A stretch of 64,000 nt of DNA. Origin: Devosia pacifica. Its GTDB lineage: Bacteria > Pseudomonadota > Alphaproteobacteria > Rhizobiales > Devosiaceae. Location: positions 237,206 through 301,205 of the forward strand of contig NZ_BMZE01000001.1 of NCBI RefSeq assembly GCF_014652635.1, in the 5' to 3' direction. Position numbers and translations under genes: made by a program. Numbering within the stretch: position 1 is the first letter of the stretch; each line of letters begins with the position of its first letter. Below are positions 9,506 through 18,731 of the stretch, one piece after another. The notes under the pieces were generated by a model, which was not told where the DNA came from, searched no databases, and saw nothing but the letters and a program-made list of their open reading frames with translations.

Positions 9506-9993
9506 CGGAACGCTTTAAGGTGAACGAAGCGGAGCAATTCCTCCTCCGCTTCCCTGACATTAGAGCGGGACTGAACAAATCTCGCTTCGTCGCTGAGAAC
9601 TGGCCGGTTGCGGTCGATATAGTCGAGGCGCCCGATCAAATCGGGCGGCTCTTTACGTGCTTTCGGATAAGCCTTGGGCGCATCAATCCGCATTTTCTGC
9701 ACTGGCTACGGGTGCGCAATATGACCGTTGCCGAGGCGGTGCGCCGGATCGATCGGATGCCCTCTGCCGAGCGCCGTACCGTGCTCTCCTTCGCCACCGA
9801 GTTTCGAAGGCAGCCGAATGCAAGTCTCGAGCTGCCGTGCTATCGCCTGTCCGACGGAAACAGCCTGATCCTCGATGGGAATCATCACGCGGTGGCACTT
9901 GCTCTCAGCGGTCGTACTTCAAAGGTCGTCCTGCATTGCATTGAAGGACCGATGGACGAGAGTGCCATCAAAGGCATCGAACTCTGCCGGTGA
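9502..9993 (+). CDS. Hypothetical protein with a ParB-like nucleotide-binding motif
   Basis: I do not recognise this 163-residue protein as a named family. Near residues 118-132 it has SLILDGNHHAVALALSG, which resembles the DGxHRxxA loop of the ParB/sulfiredoxin nucleotide-binding fold. The segment before it (TVAEAVRRIDRMPSAERRTVLSFATEF) is helical. The start is uncertain: TTG 9502 overlaps the qor stop by four bases, and GTG 9520 is an alternative. Its spacing suggests co-transcription with terC and qor. A ParB-fold role is inferred from this single motif only. Confidence 0.6.
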   Translation: MTERFKVNEAEQFLLRFPDIRAGLNKSRFVAENWPVAVDIVEAPDQIGRLFTCFRISLGRINPHFLHWLRVRNMTVAEAVRRIDRMPSAERRTVLSFATEFRRQPNASLELPCYRLSDGNSLILDGNHHAVALALSGRTSKVVLHCIEGPMDESAIKGIELCR

Positions 9994-10003
9994 AGCCATA
10001 CGG

Positions 10004-10897
10004 CTAATCCTTCTCGCTGAGCATCCTCTGAAACTGCTCGACCAGCATGTCGAAGACTGCCCGCACGCGTGGCAGATGCCGCAGGTTCTCGTGCGTCACG
10101 ATCCACGTCTCAAGCTTCGTGATGACGAGGTCGGGAAGGACGGGCACCAGGTTGCTATCGGCTAGCCCGACGGGCCTTTGAGCTGCGACAATTCCGAGAC
10201 CAGCCCGCGCTGCCGCGAGCTGCGCGGGATGATTATCCGTCCGCACCACGTAGTTGGCCCGTTTTACCATCGGGAAAACCGCCTCCGACACTGCGAGAAA
10301 AGCCTGATCTTTGTCGGAGCCGATCAGATCGTGCGTCACCAGATCTTCGATCGTCGCGGGCGCGCCCCGGCGTGCGATATAGTCTCGGTGGGCGAACAGA
10401 GCTATCGGGATCGCACCCACCTTTCTGGTAACCAATGCATCCTGACGCGGCGGATGCATCCGAATTGCAAGGTCGACCTCCTGCTCAAGCAGGTTGGCGG
10501 AACGATTGCTAAGCACGATCTCGATTATCAGTTCGGGGAAGCGCTGCCGCAAAGAAGCGAGCATCGGCGGCAGCACCTCAACGCCAACAAAATCGGACAC
10601 CGAAAGCCGGACGACCCCGGCAGGCTGATCGTGGCGCGAGGCCGCTGTGCGGACAAACGTTTCCGACGCCCGTCCCATGGCTCGCGCTGCGTCACCCAGC
10701 GACTTGGCGTGCTCTGTGGGGAACAAACCGCGCGCGGAGCGTGTGAACAGTACCGTGCCCAACGCATGCTCTAGCGCTTCGACCTGCGATCGCACCGTCG
10801 CCTGGGCAAGCCCAAGCCGCCTGGCAGCTGCGGACAAGCTGCCTTCTTCCAGCACTGCGAGAAAAGCCCTTTGTTGGTTCCAGTCGGTTGAGCTCAT
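10004..10897 (-). CDS. LysR-family transcriptional regulator
   Basis: A 297-residue regulator. The N-terminal winged helix-turn-helix occupies residues 6-65 (FLAVLEEGSLSAAARRLGLA, then QATVRSQVEALEHALG). A periplasmic-binding-protein-like effector domain follows from about residue 90 to the end. The start at 10897 puts the HTH at the normal distance from the N-terminus; an in-frame start at 10948 adds 17 residues. It is divergent from the epimerase-like gene at 10991 with a 93-base shared promoter region, so that gene is its most likely target, with autoregulation as is usual in the family. Confidence 0.9.
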   Translation of the reverse strand: MSSTDWNQQRAFLAVLEEGSLSAAARRLGLAQATVRSQVEALEHALGTVLFTRSARGLFPTEHAKSLGDAARAMGRASETFVRTAASRHDQPAGVVRLSVSDFVGVEVLPPMLASLRQRFPELIIEIVLSNRSANLLEQEVDLAIRMHPPRQDALVTRKVGAIPIALFAHRDYIARRGAPATIEDLVTHDLIGSDKDQAFLAVSEAVFPMVKRANYVVRTDNHPAQLAAARAGLGIVAAQRPVGLADSNLVPVLPDLVITKLETWIVTHENLRHLPRVRAVFDMLVEQFQRMLSEKD

Positions 10898-10990
10898 AAA
10901 AAATCTATCACCGGCTGCAACAAGTTCGTCAATTCCTTTGCTCCTCATCCTCGCCGAATATCACGCACAAGATCAGCGTGGAGATGACAG

Positions 10991-11947
10991 ATGAATACTG
11001 GTAAAGCCCTTATCCTCGGCGCAACGGGTGGTGTTGGGAATGCCGTTGCACAAGCTCTGCTGCAGCACGGCTGGCAAGTCGCCGCCTTGACGCGCCGGGA
11101 TGCGGGCGAAACCCGGACTTTGGACGACCGGATCGAGTGGCGTTCTGGTGATGCGATGTCCGCATCTGACGTCACGGCTGCTGCCCAGGATGCCGAGATT
11201 ATCGTGCATGCAGTCAACCCGGCGGGCTATCGCAACTGGGGTAGCCTCGTCGTGCCGATGATCGAGAATACGATCGCCGCGGCAAGAAAAACCGGAGCGC
11301 GTATCGTTCTGCCCGGAACGATCTACAACTACGGCTTCGATGCCTTCCCGAACCTGAGCGAAGACTCGCCGCAAAACCCTGTCACAGAAAAGGGCAGGAT
11401 ACGCGTAGCTCTGGAGAGCCGGCTCGAGGCCGCCAGTCGCGAGGGGGTCCCTGTTCTGATCCTGCGATGCGGTGATTTCTTCGGCCCGGCTCGAGGCAGC
11501 AACTGGTTTGCACAGGCTTTGGTCACCCCAGGTCGCCGGCTAAAGGCCGTGACCTATCCCGGGCCTGAGGGCATTGGACACAGCTGGGCCTATCTCCCGG
11601 ATATCGGTGAAACGGTGGCTCAACTGTTGGACCGGCGTGACCAGCTTGAAACGTTCGCCCGCTTCCACTTCGGCGGGCACTGGGATCCGGACGGTCGCGC
11701 TTTGCCGCGCGCGATAGCAGGAGCGTTGGGGCGCCCTGATTTGCGAACCAAGCATTTTCCCTGGAGCCTCGTCGGCGCCGCCGGCCTCTTCATGGAGACG
11801 CCGCGAGAGATCTACAAGATGCGCTATCTGTGGCGGCATTCGATCCGGCTATCGAACGAGAAGCTAGCGATGTTTCTCGGCAAGGAGCCCCACACGCCGC
11901 TCAACGTCGCAGTCGCTACCACGCTCAAGGCGCTCGAGGTGCGCTGA
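10991..11947 (+). CDS. NAD(P)-dependent epimerase/dehydratase-like (atypical SDR) protein
   Basis: A 318-residue extended or atypical short-chain dehydrogenase. The N-terminal nucleotide-binding motif is LGATGGVGNAVAQALLQHGW (residues 8-27), and GTIYNYGFDAFPN near residue 107 provides the Y in the usual catalytic position, though the YxxxK lysine is absent. This pattern is typical of NmrA-like or atypical SDR members, so both catalytic status and substrate are open. It is divergently paired with a LysR regulator that probably controls it. Confidence 0.8.
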   Translation: MNTGKALILGATGGVGNAVAQALLQHGWQVAALTRRDAGETRTLDDRIEWRSGDAMSASDVTAAAQDAEIIVHAVNPAGYRNWGSLVVPMIENTIAAARKTGARIVLPGTIYNYGFDAFPNLSEDSPQNPVTEKGRIRVALESRLEAASREGVPVLILRCGDFFGPARGSNWFAQALVTPGRRLKAVTYPGPEGIGHSWAYLPDIGETVAQLLDRRDQLETFARFHFGGHWDPDGRALPRAIAGALGRPDLRTKHFPWSLVGAAGLFMETPREIYKMRYLWRHSIRLSNEKLAMFLGKEPHTPLNVAVATTLKALEVR

Positions 11948-11953
11948 TCTTGG

Positions 11954-12043
11954 TGGCGGGTAGGGAGGGATTCGAACCCCCGGAACGCTTGCACGTTCGC
12001 CGGTTTTCAAGACCGGAGCAATCGACCACTCTGCCACCTACCC
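11954..12043 (-). tRNA. tRNA-Ser (anticodon UGA)
   Basis: Read on the - strand, the gene has a 7-bp acceptor stem (GGGTAGG paired with CCTACCC), a D arm with AGAGTGGTC, and the anticodon loop CTTGAAA with anticodon TGA. A long class II variable arm and a T arm containing GGTTCGAATCC follow, then discriminator G and an encoded CCA at 11954-11956. The 90-base length and long variable arm are characteristic of tRNA-Ser. It lies between the epimerase-like gene and hrpB. I see no sign of an integrated element here. Confidence 0.97.
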
Positions 12044-12083
12044 ACAGCGCCCGTTTAGCGTTTTGCCCCGGTAGTGTCCAGTC

Positions 12084-14555
12084 TCAGCGGCCGCGTGGTT
12101 TCGCACGACTTGTCGCTTCGGCAGATAGTGGATCATCTGGCCACGAATGCCGGGGATAGCGGCCCTTGAGCTCACGCGCCACCTCCCGCCAGGAGCCCCG
12201 CCAGAACCCGGGAAGATCTCGCGTGCTCTGGATCGGTCGCTGCGCAGGAGACAACAGCACAACCAGCAAGCCGATTCTGCCATCAGCAATGGTCGGATGA
12301 TGGTCGAGGCCGAAAAGCTCCTGTGGTCGTGCCTGAAGTGTAGGTCCGTTCTCGTTCGCGTAGTCGATCGGCAAGCGCGAACCGGACGGCGCATCGAAAT
12401 GGCTCGGCAACATGGTGTCGAGCTGCTGGCGCAACGCCCACGGGAGCAGCTCGAAGAGTGCCGACTCGAGCATGTCCGCGGTAATGTCCGAAAGCTTGCT
12501 GGAGGTTCCAATATGCGCAACGATCCAATCGGCACCATTATCTGCAAGTGCAGCGTCTGAAAGGTCGGGCCACGGCGCGCCGAGCTCTCTTGCGAGAAAG
12601 CTGGCTCGATCACGCAGGGCAAATTGGTTGCGCGACCACGGCAGCCGCTGGATGCCGATTTCAGCAATGGCTGCTGCCAACGCTTGCCCGACTTGGTCCT
12701 CCGGCTTCGGGGCCTCGGTTGTCTCGCTCAGCACCAGCGCGCCAAGCGTTCGCACATTGCGCACACGGATGGCTGCGGCCGCCTTGTCGAAATGCAGACG
12801 TCTTTCCTGTTTGATCCGGTGAGAGAAAAGCGTCTCAATCTCTTCAAGGTTCAGCCGGGCGGCAGAATGGATTCGGCTCCGGCTCGCCTCGCCTCCCAGA
12901 TCGGTCACGACGATAAATGCCTCGTTCGCCAACGCGTGAGTTGGTTCGAGCGACGCGGCCCGGCCATTCGCCAGCCGAAACCTTCCTTTTGCACCTGCCG
13001 ATTGGGCGACACGATCGGGGTAAGCGCGCGCTAAGTGATATCCGGCCGCTCCCGGATCGAGGCCTGAACCGGGGACCGCGCCTGCCAGCCGGCACCATTG
13101 TTCCGCAAGTTGGCGTGTCGACTTGGCCCGGGGCGAGTTGTCGCGCGCCAGGACTTCGAGCCTGACGCCGATGTCAACATCGTTGCCGCCAGCGCCCGGT
13201 TCCGTCAGCAATGCCCCAAGCGTCGCCGCCGTGCGCACGTCATTGTCCTCTCTCGCACCAAGCACCATGTGCGCAAGCCGCGGATGCATTGGCAGGCGGG
13301 CCATCTCACGGCCTCTCGCAGTAATCTGCGAAGCCGAATCCAGGGCATCGAGCGCGGCCAGCAAGGCCTCGGCTTCCTGCCAAGCGCTCGCTGGCGGCAG
13401 ATCGAGAAAGCTCAAGGCATTAGGGTCTCGCACGCCGATCGAGGCGAGCTGGAGTACTATCCCGGTCAGATCCGCCTGAAGAATTTCCGGCGGATCGAAC
13501 GGTTGCAGTCCTGCGGTCTGTCCCTCTGGCCACAGCCGATAGCACACGCCAGGTTCGGTCCGACCCGCGCGGCCGCGCCGCTGTTCGGCTGAGGCGCGAG
13601 AGACTTTGCGGGTCACCAGTCGCGTCAGGCCCGTCGCAGGATCGAACAATGGGCGCCGCGCAAGGCCGGAATCCACAACCACGCGTATGTCAGGAATGGT
13701 CAGGGAAGTCTCCGCGATCGATGTCGCTAGCACAACTTTTCGCCGACCGGCGGGAGAGGAGCGAATTGCGGCATCTTGATCCGCGGTTGCCATGCGCCCG
13801 AACAGCGCGAGAACATCAGTGTCATCGGCCACACGACCGCGGAGGGCGTCATAGACGCGGCTGATCTCCGCCTGTCCCGGCAGAAAGACCAGGATAGAGC
13901 CCCATTCTTCTTCAAGCGCCTGCAGCACCGCCCGCGCCACTTGTGGCTCAATAGGTTTTTGCGGCTCTGGCGGAAGGTATCTCGTTTCGATCGGAAAAGT
14001 CCGACCTGTCGCCTCGATCACCTGTGCGCCATCGATCCGCTCGGCGATCCTGGCTCCGTCGAGCGTGGCCGACATCACCAGAACCCGAAGATCGTCCCGC
14101 AGCGCCAGCGTGTCGAGCGCCAAAGCGAGTCCCAGATCAGCATCAAGGCTGCGTTCGTGAAACTCGTCAAACAGAACAGCCGCTACACCCGGCAATTCCG
14201 GATCATCGAGGATCATGCGCGTAAACACGCCTTCCGTGACCACTTCAATCCGTGTTCTCGCGCTCACACGACTTTCGAGCCGAACACGGTATCCCACTGT
14301 TTCGCCAACGGTTTCCCCAAGCAGCTGCGCCATTTGCCGGGCCGCCCCCCGCGCGGCTAACCGCCGTGGTTCAAGCACAATGACGCGTGAATCGGCGCGC
14401 CAGGCTTCGCCAAGAAGCGCCAGCGGAACGCGAGTCGTCTTGCCGGCTCCAGGCGGCGCGACCAGCACAGCTCTGCCACTATTGCTGAGGCACTCGCGTA
14501 GCAGTGGCAACACGTCGTCAATGGGGAGATGGGGCAGGGCGCTCGGCATGCGCAT
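12084..14555 (-). CDS. hrpB: ATP-dependent RNA helicase HrpB
   Basis: An 823-residue DExH-box helicase of the DEAH/RHA group, the usual HrpB length. Walker A is PPGAGKTT (residues 34-41), motif II is DEFH (near residue 150), motif III is SAT, and motif VI is QRRGRAGR (near 328). The HrpB-specific C-terminal domain follows. The cellular role of HrpB is poorly defined in most bacteria. The start may be ATG 14555 or ATG 14549. Four in-frame-looking + strand reading frames opposite it are shadows. Confidence 0.95.
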   Translation of the reverse strand: MRMPSALPHLPIDDVLPLLRECLSNSGRAVLVAPPGAGKTTRVPLALLGEAWRADSRVIVLEPRRLAARGAARQMAQLLGETVGETVGYRVRLESRVSARTRIEVVTEGVFTRMILDDPELPGVAAVLFDEFHERSLDADLGLALALDTLALRDDLRVLVMSATLDGARIAERIDGAQVIEATGRTFPIETRYLPPEPQKPIEPQVARAVLQALEEEWGSILVFLPGQAEISRVYDALRGRVADDTDVLALFGRMATADQDAAIRSSPAGRRKVVLATSIAETSLTIPDIRVVVDSGLARRPLFDPATGLTRLVTRKVSRASAEQRRGRAGRTEPGVCYRLWPEGQTAGLQPFDPPEILQADLTGIVLQLASIGVRDPNALSFLDLPPASAWQEAEALLAALDALDSASQITARGREMARLPMHPRLAHMVLGAREDNDVRTAATLGALLTEPGAGGNDVDIGVRLEVLARDNSPRAKSTRQLAEQWCRLAGAVPGSGLDPGAAGYHLARAYPDRVAQSAGAKGRFRLANGRAASLEPTHALANEAFIVVTDLGGEASRSRIHSAARLNLEEIETLFSHRIKQERRLHFDKAAAAIRVRNVRTLGALVLSETTEAPKPEDQVGQALAAAIAEIGIQRLPWSRNQFALRDRASFLARELGAPWPDLSDAALADNGADWIVAHIGTSSKLSDITADMLESALFELLPWALRQQLDTMLPSHFDAPSGSRLPIDYANENGPTLQARPQELFGLDHHPTIADGRIGLLVVLLSPAQRPIQSTRDLPGFWRGSWREVARELKGRYPRHSWPDDPLSAEATSRAKPRGR

Positions 14556-14646
14556 TCATTGCTCGTCAGGGCCTTTGGCCGCAAGCCCATCTGCTTGTCA
14601 TGGCCATGCAAATCCGCCAGAGGTGGAGAACAGAAGGGAGAAAAGC

Positions 14647-15330
14647 GTGAACGTCGATCTGCCCGCTTCGCGAGACGCGCCCTCATGGCCTTCTGCAAGA
14701 CTCCTGCCGCTCGGAGACCAGCATCTGCTGGTGCGCTTTTCCGAGGGGCTCACCCAATCGGCCAACGCGGCAGCGATTGAGTTCGCACAACTGCTGAACA
14801 GCAGCGAGATACCGGGCGTGCTTGAAACTGCACCCAATCTTGTATCTGTGCTGTTGCGCTACGATCCCGAAGCGATCTCCTTCATGCGACTTTCGGGCGA
14901 AATAGGGTTACGCCTGAAAACAAGCCGCGCGGCGCGAGCTTTGAATGCGAACCAGCACAAAATCCCGGTTCGTTTCGATGGCCCCGATCTCAATGAAGTC
15001 GCCGCTTCAGTCGAACTGGACATCGCAGCCTTCATCACCGCCCACAATGCAGCGCCCCTCAAGGCACTCGCCACGGGCTTCGCGCCCGGATTCGTCTATG
15101 CGGGTTTCCATTCAGAGGCCCTGAGGGTGCCCCGCCGAACGCGAGTGCGCCAGCAGGTCGCGGCCGGTAGCGTATTATTTGCGGCGGGCCAGACCGCGAT
15201 TGCCGCGACTGATATACCAACAGGATGGCACGTCATCGGCCATACCGAATTCCGCAACTTCCACCCCGAGCAGGATCCGCCAAGCACTATTCGTCCAGGC
15301 GATACCCTGGTCTTTGAGGCTATCAAATGA
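14647..15330 (+). CDS. pxpB: 5-oxoprolinase subunit PxpB (KipI / allophanate hydrolase subunit 1 family)
   Basis: A 227-residue protein of the KipI/AHS1 family and the first gene of pxpB-pxpC-pxpA. Together these cleave 5-oxoproline (pyroglutamate) to glutamate with ATP. The family core is seen at ALATGFAPGFVYAGF, LRVPRRTRVRQQVAAGSV and the C-terminal GDTLVFEAIK. The GTG start at 14647 has GGGAG just upstream; the open frame extends far upstream over hrpB but without family similarity. It overlaps pxpC by four bases (ATGA). Confidence 0.92.
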   Translation: MNVDLPASRDAPSWPSARLLPLGDQHLLVRFSEGLTQSANAAAIEFAQLLNSSEIPGVLETAPNLVSVLLRYDPEAISFMRLSGEIGLRLKTSRAARALNANQHKIPVRFDGPDLNEVAASVELDIAAFITAHNAAPLKALATGFAPGFVYAGFHSEALRVPRRTRVRQQVAAGSVLFAAGQTAIAATDIPTGWHVIGHTEFRNFHPEQDPPSTIRPGDTLVFEAIK

Positions 15331-16214
15331 CCCGACTGCGCATCATCAGGGCGGGGGCTCTGGCCACTCTTCAGGATGCCGGCCGTTTTGGTTACCTTGC
15401 CCATGGAATCGGGGCATCGGGCCCAATGGACCGATCGGCGTTTTCAGCCGCTGCGTACATGACTGGCGGAGCTGGGCCCGTGGGAATTGAATTCACTACT
15501 GCAGGTCTGGAGCTTGAAGTCGAAGACGGCGCCTGTACGCTCGGGCTGGCCGGCGGAGAATTCTCCGCCACGGTCAATGGTAAGGCTATCGCGTGGCCCG
15601 GCGCCTGCGATCTTGCGACCGGAGATCGGCTAACGATAACAGCCGGCCCCACGGGCAATTTCGGCTATGTTCGGTTCCATGGGAACATCGAGATGGGCAG
15701 GGTGCTCAATAGCGCTTCGACCAACTCCCGGATTGGGTTAGGTGGCGCTCAGCTCTCGGCTGGAGATGCACTCGAAGTCCGTAGTGCCGCTGAGACGGAG
15801 CGCGGAATTGCGCCGCAACAAGTCGAGGATGGGCCGATCCGCGTCATCTGGGGCCTGCACGCCGAACAGTTCTCACCGGACGTACGAACTGCGTTCGTCA
15901 CTGAAGCCTTTGAAATGACATCTCAAATGGATCGGATGGGCATGAGATTGCGCGATCCCTCGGGCGTCTTTGCCTCAGCACCGAACCTGAATCTCGTTTC
16001 GGACGCGATCGTTGATGGCGACATCCAGATCCTCGGCGACGGCACGCCGACGGTGCTGATGCGTGACCACCAGCCGACAGGCGGATACCCGCGTATCGCC
16101 ACGGTCATCGGCAGCGATCAGGACCGGTTGGCGCAGTTGCGTCCTGGCACAAAAGTGATGTTCTCTCCGATCACTGTTGAGCATGCGCAGACGCTCCTGC
16201 GTCGAGGATACTGA
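15327..16214 (+). CDS. pxpC: 5-oxoprolinase subunit PxpC (biotin-dependent carboxyltransferase-like, AHS2)
   Basis: A 295-residue AHS2/KipA-family protein. It has the N-terminal signature GALATLQDAGRFGYLAHGI (residues 9-27), then GPMDRSAFSAAAYM. The C-terminal part carries DRMGMRLR and GDGTPTVLMRDHQPTGGYPRI. It partners PxpB in 5-oxoprolinase. It overlaps pxpB by four bases and abuts pxpA, whose start is the next base after its stop, so the three subunits are made from one operon. Confidence 0.93.
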   Translation: MTRLRIIRAGALATLQDAGRFGYLAHGIGASGPMDRSAFSAAAYMTGGAGPVGIEFTTAGLELEVEDGACTLGLAGGEFSATVNGKAIAWPGACDLATGDRLTITAGPTGNFGYVRFHGNIEMGRVLNSASTNSRIGLGGAQLSAGDALEVRSAAETERGIAPQQVEDGPIRVIWGLHAEQFSPDVRTAFVTEAFEMTSQMDRMGMRLRDPSGVFASAPNLNLVSDAIVDGDIQILGDGTPTVLMRDHQPTGGYPRIATVIGSDQDRLAQLRPGTKVMFSPITVEHAQTLLRRGY

Positions 16215-17003
16215 ATGCCGAGTATTGATCTGAATGCCGACCTCGGAGAAGGCGCCGGCACCGACGAGGATCTTTTGCACATAGTCACGAGCGCGTCGGT
16301 CGCTTGCGGCGGTCACGCAGGCGATACCGACAGCATGCGCCAGGTCTTGCAACTATGCAGCGAAAACGGCGTCCGCGTCGGCGCGCATCCAGGCTATGCC
16401 GACCGCGAGCGTTTTGGCCGGTTTCGCCTCGTTCTCCCGGTGGATCAATTGCTGTCCCAGGTTCGCTCGCAGCTGATCCATATCCGCTGGATAGCTGCCG
16501 AACTTGATGTGAAGCTCGAGTACATGAAGCTTCATGGCGCCCTTGCAAATCAGGCCAGCGAGGACCTCTCGCTTTCGATAGGGCTTTTCGCGACTGCCCT
16601 CGGCATGGACCCGCGCATGGCCACGCTTGCTCTCGACAACAGCATGCAGGTGCGTGCGGCCAAGGCCCTGGGAATGCCGTTGATCCGCGAGGCATACGCG
16701 GACCGCGCGTATTCCGACCAGGGATTGTTGATACCCCGCAATGCGGAGGGCGCTGTCATCGAAGATCGCGAAGAAGTCGTGGAGCGGTGCCTGCGCCTCG
16801 CAAAGGCAGGTGAGATCGTCTCTCACAGTGGCAAGGTCCTCGCCTCCGGCGCCCGCTCCATCTGTCTTCATGGTGATACCCCTGGTGCCGTCGAGCTTGC
16901 CCGGGCGGTCCGCGAAGCACTCGAACAGGAAGGCGTTGACGTCCGGTCACAAGCCCCGGAGGTCGAACTGTTCACAGACCTCAATAACCTCGAGGCCGAC
17001 TGA
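16215..17003 (+). CDS. pxpA: 5-oxoprolinase subunit PxpA (LamB/YcsF family)
   Basis: A 262-residue LamB/YcsF protein with the N-terminal signature DLNADLGEGAGTDEDLLHIV and SVACGGHAGD (residues 5-38), and with KLHGALAN and CLHGDTPGA further on. It is the third component of the ATP-dependent 5-oxoprolinase. The gene follows pxpC with no gap. Its stop meets the stop of the convergent ion-channel gene at 17003/17004, so there is no room for a separate terminator between them. Confidence 0.94.
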   Translation: MPSIDLNADLGEGAGTDEDLLHIVTSASVACGGHAGDTDSMRQVLQLCSENGVRVGAHPGYADRERFGRFRLVLPVDQLLSQVRSQLIHIRWIAAELDVKLEYMKLHGALANQASEDLSLSIGLFATALGMDPRMATLALDNSMQVRAAKALGMPLIREAYADRAYSDQGLLIPRNAEGAVIEDREEVVERCLRLAKAGEIVSHSGKVLASGARSICLHGDTPGAVELARAVREALEQEGVDVRSQAPEVELFTDLNNLEAD

Positions 17004-17816
17004 TCAGTCAGTATCGTCCGGGATGTTGAGGAGGTACCCGCACGCCTTGCAGTGCACAGCATCCTGATCATGTCGTTGCAGGCCGCACTGCGGACAGGGG
17101 AAGCGAACCTTGTTCGGGCGAAAGATCGATTGGGCGAGGCGGACGAACAGCGAGATGCCGACGATCATCACAACGATCGAGGTCAGCTTGCCCCAAGTCC
17201 CGGGCAGCGTGATGTCACCAAAGCCGGTCGTTGTTACGGTCGCTACCGTGAAGTACAGGGCATCGATATAGCCCTCGATCGAGTTATCGCGGCGCGCGAA
17301 AAAAGTGTAGACGAAGCCGGTCACCACGAACAGGAAGACCAACAGGTTGATCACCGCCTGTATCGGTTCGCGCAGATGGCTAAGGTTGCGCTTCCGCAGC
17401 GGGCGCCAGATGAAACCCGTTCTGCTGATCGTCCAGAGCCGCAAGATCCGAAGGAATCCGAGGTTCACCAGCCAGGTCGGCATCAACAATGTCAGCAGGA
17501 TGAATACGTCGATGATAACCGGCAGCTGCCGCGCCCATCGCATCAGGTCCGATGTGGCCAGGGCTCTCGCTGTCAGGTCGAGAGCCAGCAGCGCCGCAAC
17601 GGAATAATCGAACCAAAGGAATGCAGGTTCGCCACGAAGCAGCGGTGTCGCGATGAAAAACGCAATGATCGCGAGGTCAACAATCAGCACCGCGAACTGA
17701 AATCGCAACGCCTCTCGCGAATGGCCGTGATAGAGGACGCGGAGGCGCGCTCGCAGCCTCTGGAGGGCATTGCCGTGGCGCTCGTGCTTTTCGCTGGCAT
17801 GCTGATGATCGTTCAT
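17004..17816 (-). CDS. Potassium-channel-like membrane protein with C-terminal zinc ribbon
   Basis: A 270-residue voltage-gated-like ion channel. Several transmembrane helices lie between residues 40 and 175. A pore loop carries the selectivity filter TTTGFGD at 195-201 and is followed by a last helix at about 209-229. The short cytoplasmic tail has a four-cysteine zinc ribbon (C241, C244, C256, C259). The filter reads GFGD, a known variant of the potassium-channel GYGD. The tail ribbon replaces the RCK domain found in many bacterial channels; whether it gates the pore is unknown. The gene is convergent with pxpA. Confidence 0.85.
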   Translation of the reverse strand: MNDHQHASEKHERHGNALQRLRARLRVLYHGHSREALRFQFAVLIVDLAIIAFFIATPLLRGEPAFLWFDYSVAALLALDLTARALATSDLMRWARQLPVIIDVFILLTLLMPTWLVNLGFLRILRLWTISRTGFIWRPLRKRNLSHLREPIQAVINLLVFLFVVTGFVYTFFARRDNSIEGYIDALYFTVATVTTTGFGDITLPGTWGKLTSIVVMIVGISLFVRLAQSIFRPNKVRFPCPQCGLQRHDQDAVHCKACGYLLNIPDDTD

Positions 17817-17979
17817 GCACCGATCCGAACGTGGTATCTGGACCCGTCACCAATTGCACAACGTCCAGGCAATCGGAACCATCGGTTGTGCTGCAGCTAG
17901 CGAAAACGACAGAAAACCGTCACCGTCAGTTGCTCGCAGGTCCTACTCCAGATAAGGAGCGCCAACTCTTGGAGCATGC

Positions 17980-18726
17980 ATGAAACTGGCATTCGTGATT
18001 CCGGCCTACAATGAAGAGGCCCTTGTCGGCAAATGCCTTGAATCCGTCCTTGCGGAAATTCAGCGGTCAGGCCGAGGCGACGATGTGGAAGTCGTCGTTG
18101 TCAATAACGCCTCTACCGATCGAACGGGCGAAATAGCGCGCAGCTTTAGCGGCATTCAGGTCGTCGATGAACACAAGAAAGGCCTCGTGCACGCACGTCA
18201 TGCCGGTCTCGAGGCATCGACCGCAGAACTCGTGGCAAATATCGATTCCGATACGATCGTGCCGGAAGGGTGGCTGGACACCGTGTTCGACGAATTCGAG
18301 CGGGACCCGAAGCTCGTGGCGCTGAGTGGCCCATATGTCTACTACGACATGTCCGGCTGGAATCGGTTCCTCGTCAACATGTTCTATGGCCTGACATACC
18401 TGATCTATCTGATGAACCGGTTCGTGCTCCGAGTGGGCTCGGTGATCCAAGGCGGCAATTTCATCTTCAGGCGCTCCGCCTGGGTGTCGGTCGGCGGATA
18501 TGACCGCACAATCGAGTTTTTCGGCGAAGATACAGACGTCGCGGTCCGCCTCTCGCGGGTCGGCGGGGTCAAGTGGACTTTCAAGCTGAAGATGAAGACC
18601 TCAGGGCGACGCCTTGAAAAAGAAGGCGTTTTCAGGACAGCCGGCACGTATACGCTGAACTTCTTCTGGGTCACGTTCCGCGGCAAGCCAGCTACCAAGA
18701 ACTATAGCGACATCCGGCCGGACTAA
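17980..18726 (+). CDS. Glycosyltransferase family 2 protein
   Basis: A 248-residue GT-A fold transferase. It starts FVIPAYNEEALVGKCLESVL (residues 5-24) and has the metal and nucleotide-sugar binding motif DSDT at 89-92. QGGNFIFRRSAWVSVGGYD near 156 and the catalytic-base region FFGEDTDVAVRL near 181 follow. One hydrophobic stretch (FLVNMFYGLTYLIYLMNRFVL, written as FLVNMFYGLTY then LIYLMNRFVL) could associate with the membrane. The acceptor and sugar are unknown. The gene stands alone, with a convergent hydrolase gene six bases beyond its stop. Confidence 0.87.
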   Translation: MKLAFVIPAYNEEALVGKCLESVLAEIQRSGRGDDVEVVVVNNASTDRTGEIARSFSGIQVVDEHKKGLVHARHAGLEASTAELVANIDSDTIVPEGWLDTVFDEFERDPKLVALSGPYVYYDMSGWNRFLVNMFYGLTYLIYLMNRFVLRVGSVIQGGNFIFRRSAWVSVGGYDRTIEFFGEDTDVAVRLSRVGGVKWTFKLKMKTSGRRLEKEGVFRTAGTYTLNFFWVTFRGKPATKNYSDIRPD

Positions 18727-18731
18727 GCGAG

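Noticed and set aside
11954..12043. tRNA-Ser as an attachment site of an integrated element
   Set aside because: Both flanks are ordinary core genes and no repeat of the tRNA 3' end or integrase gene is visible nearby.
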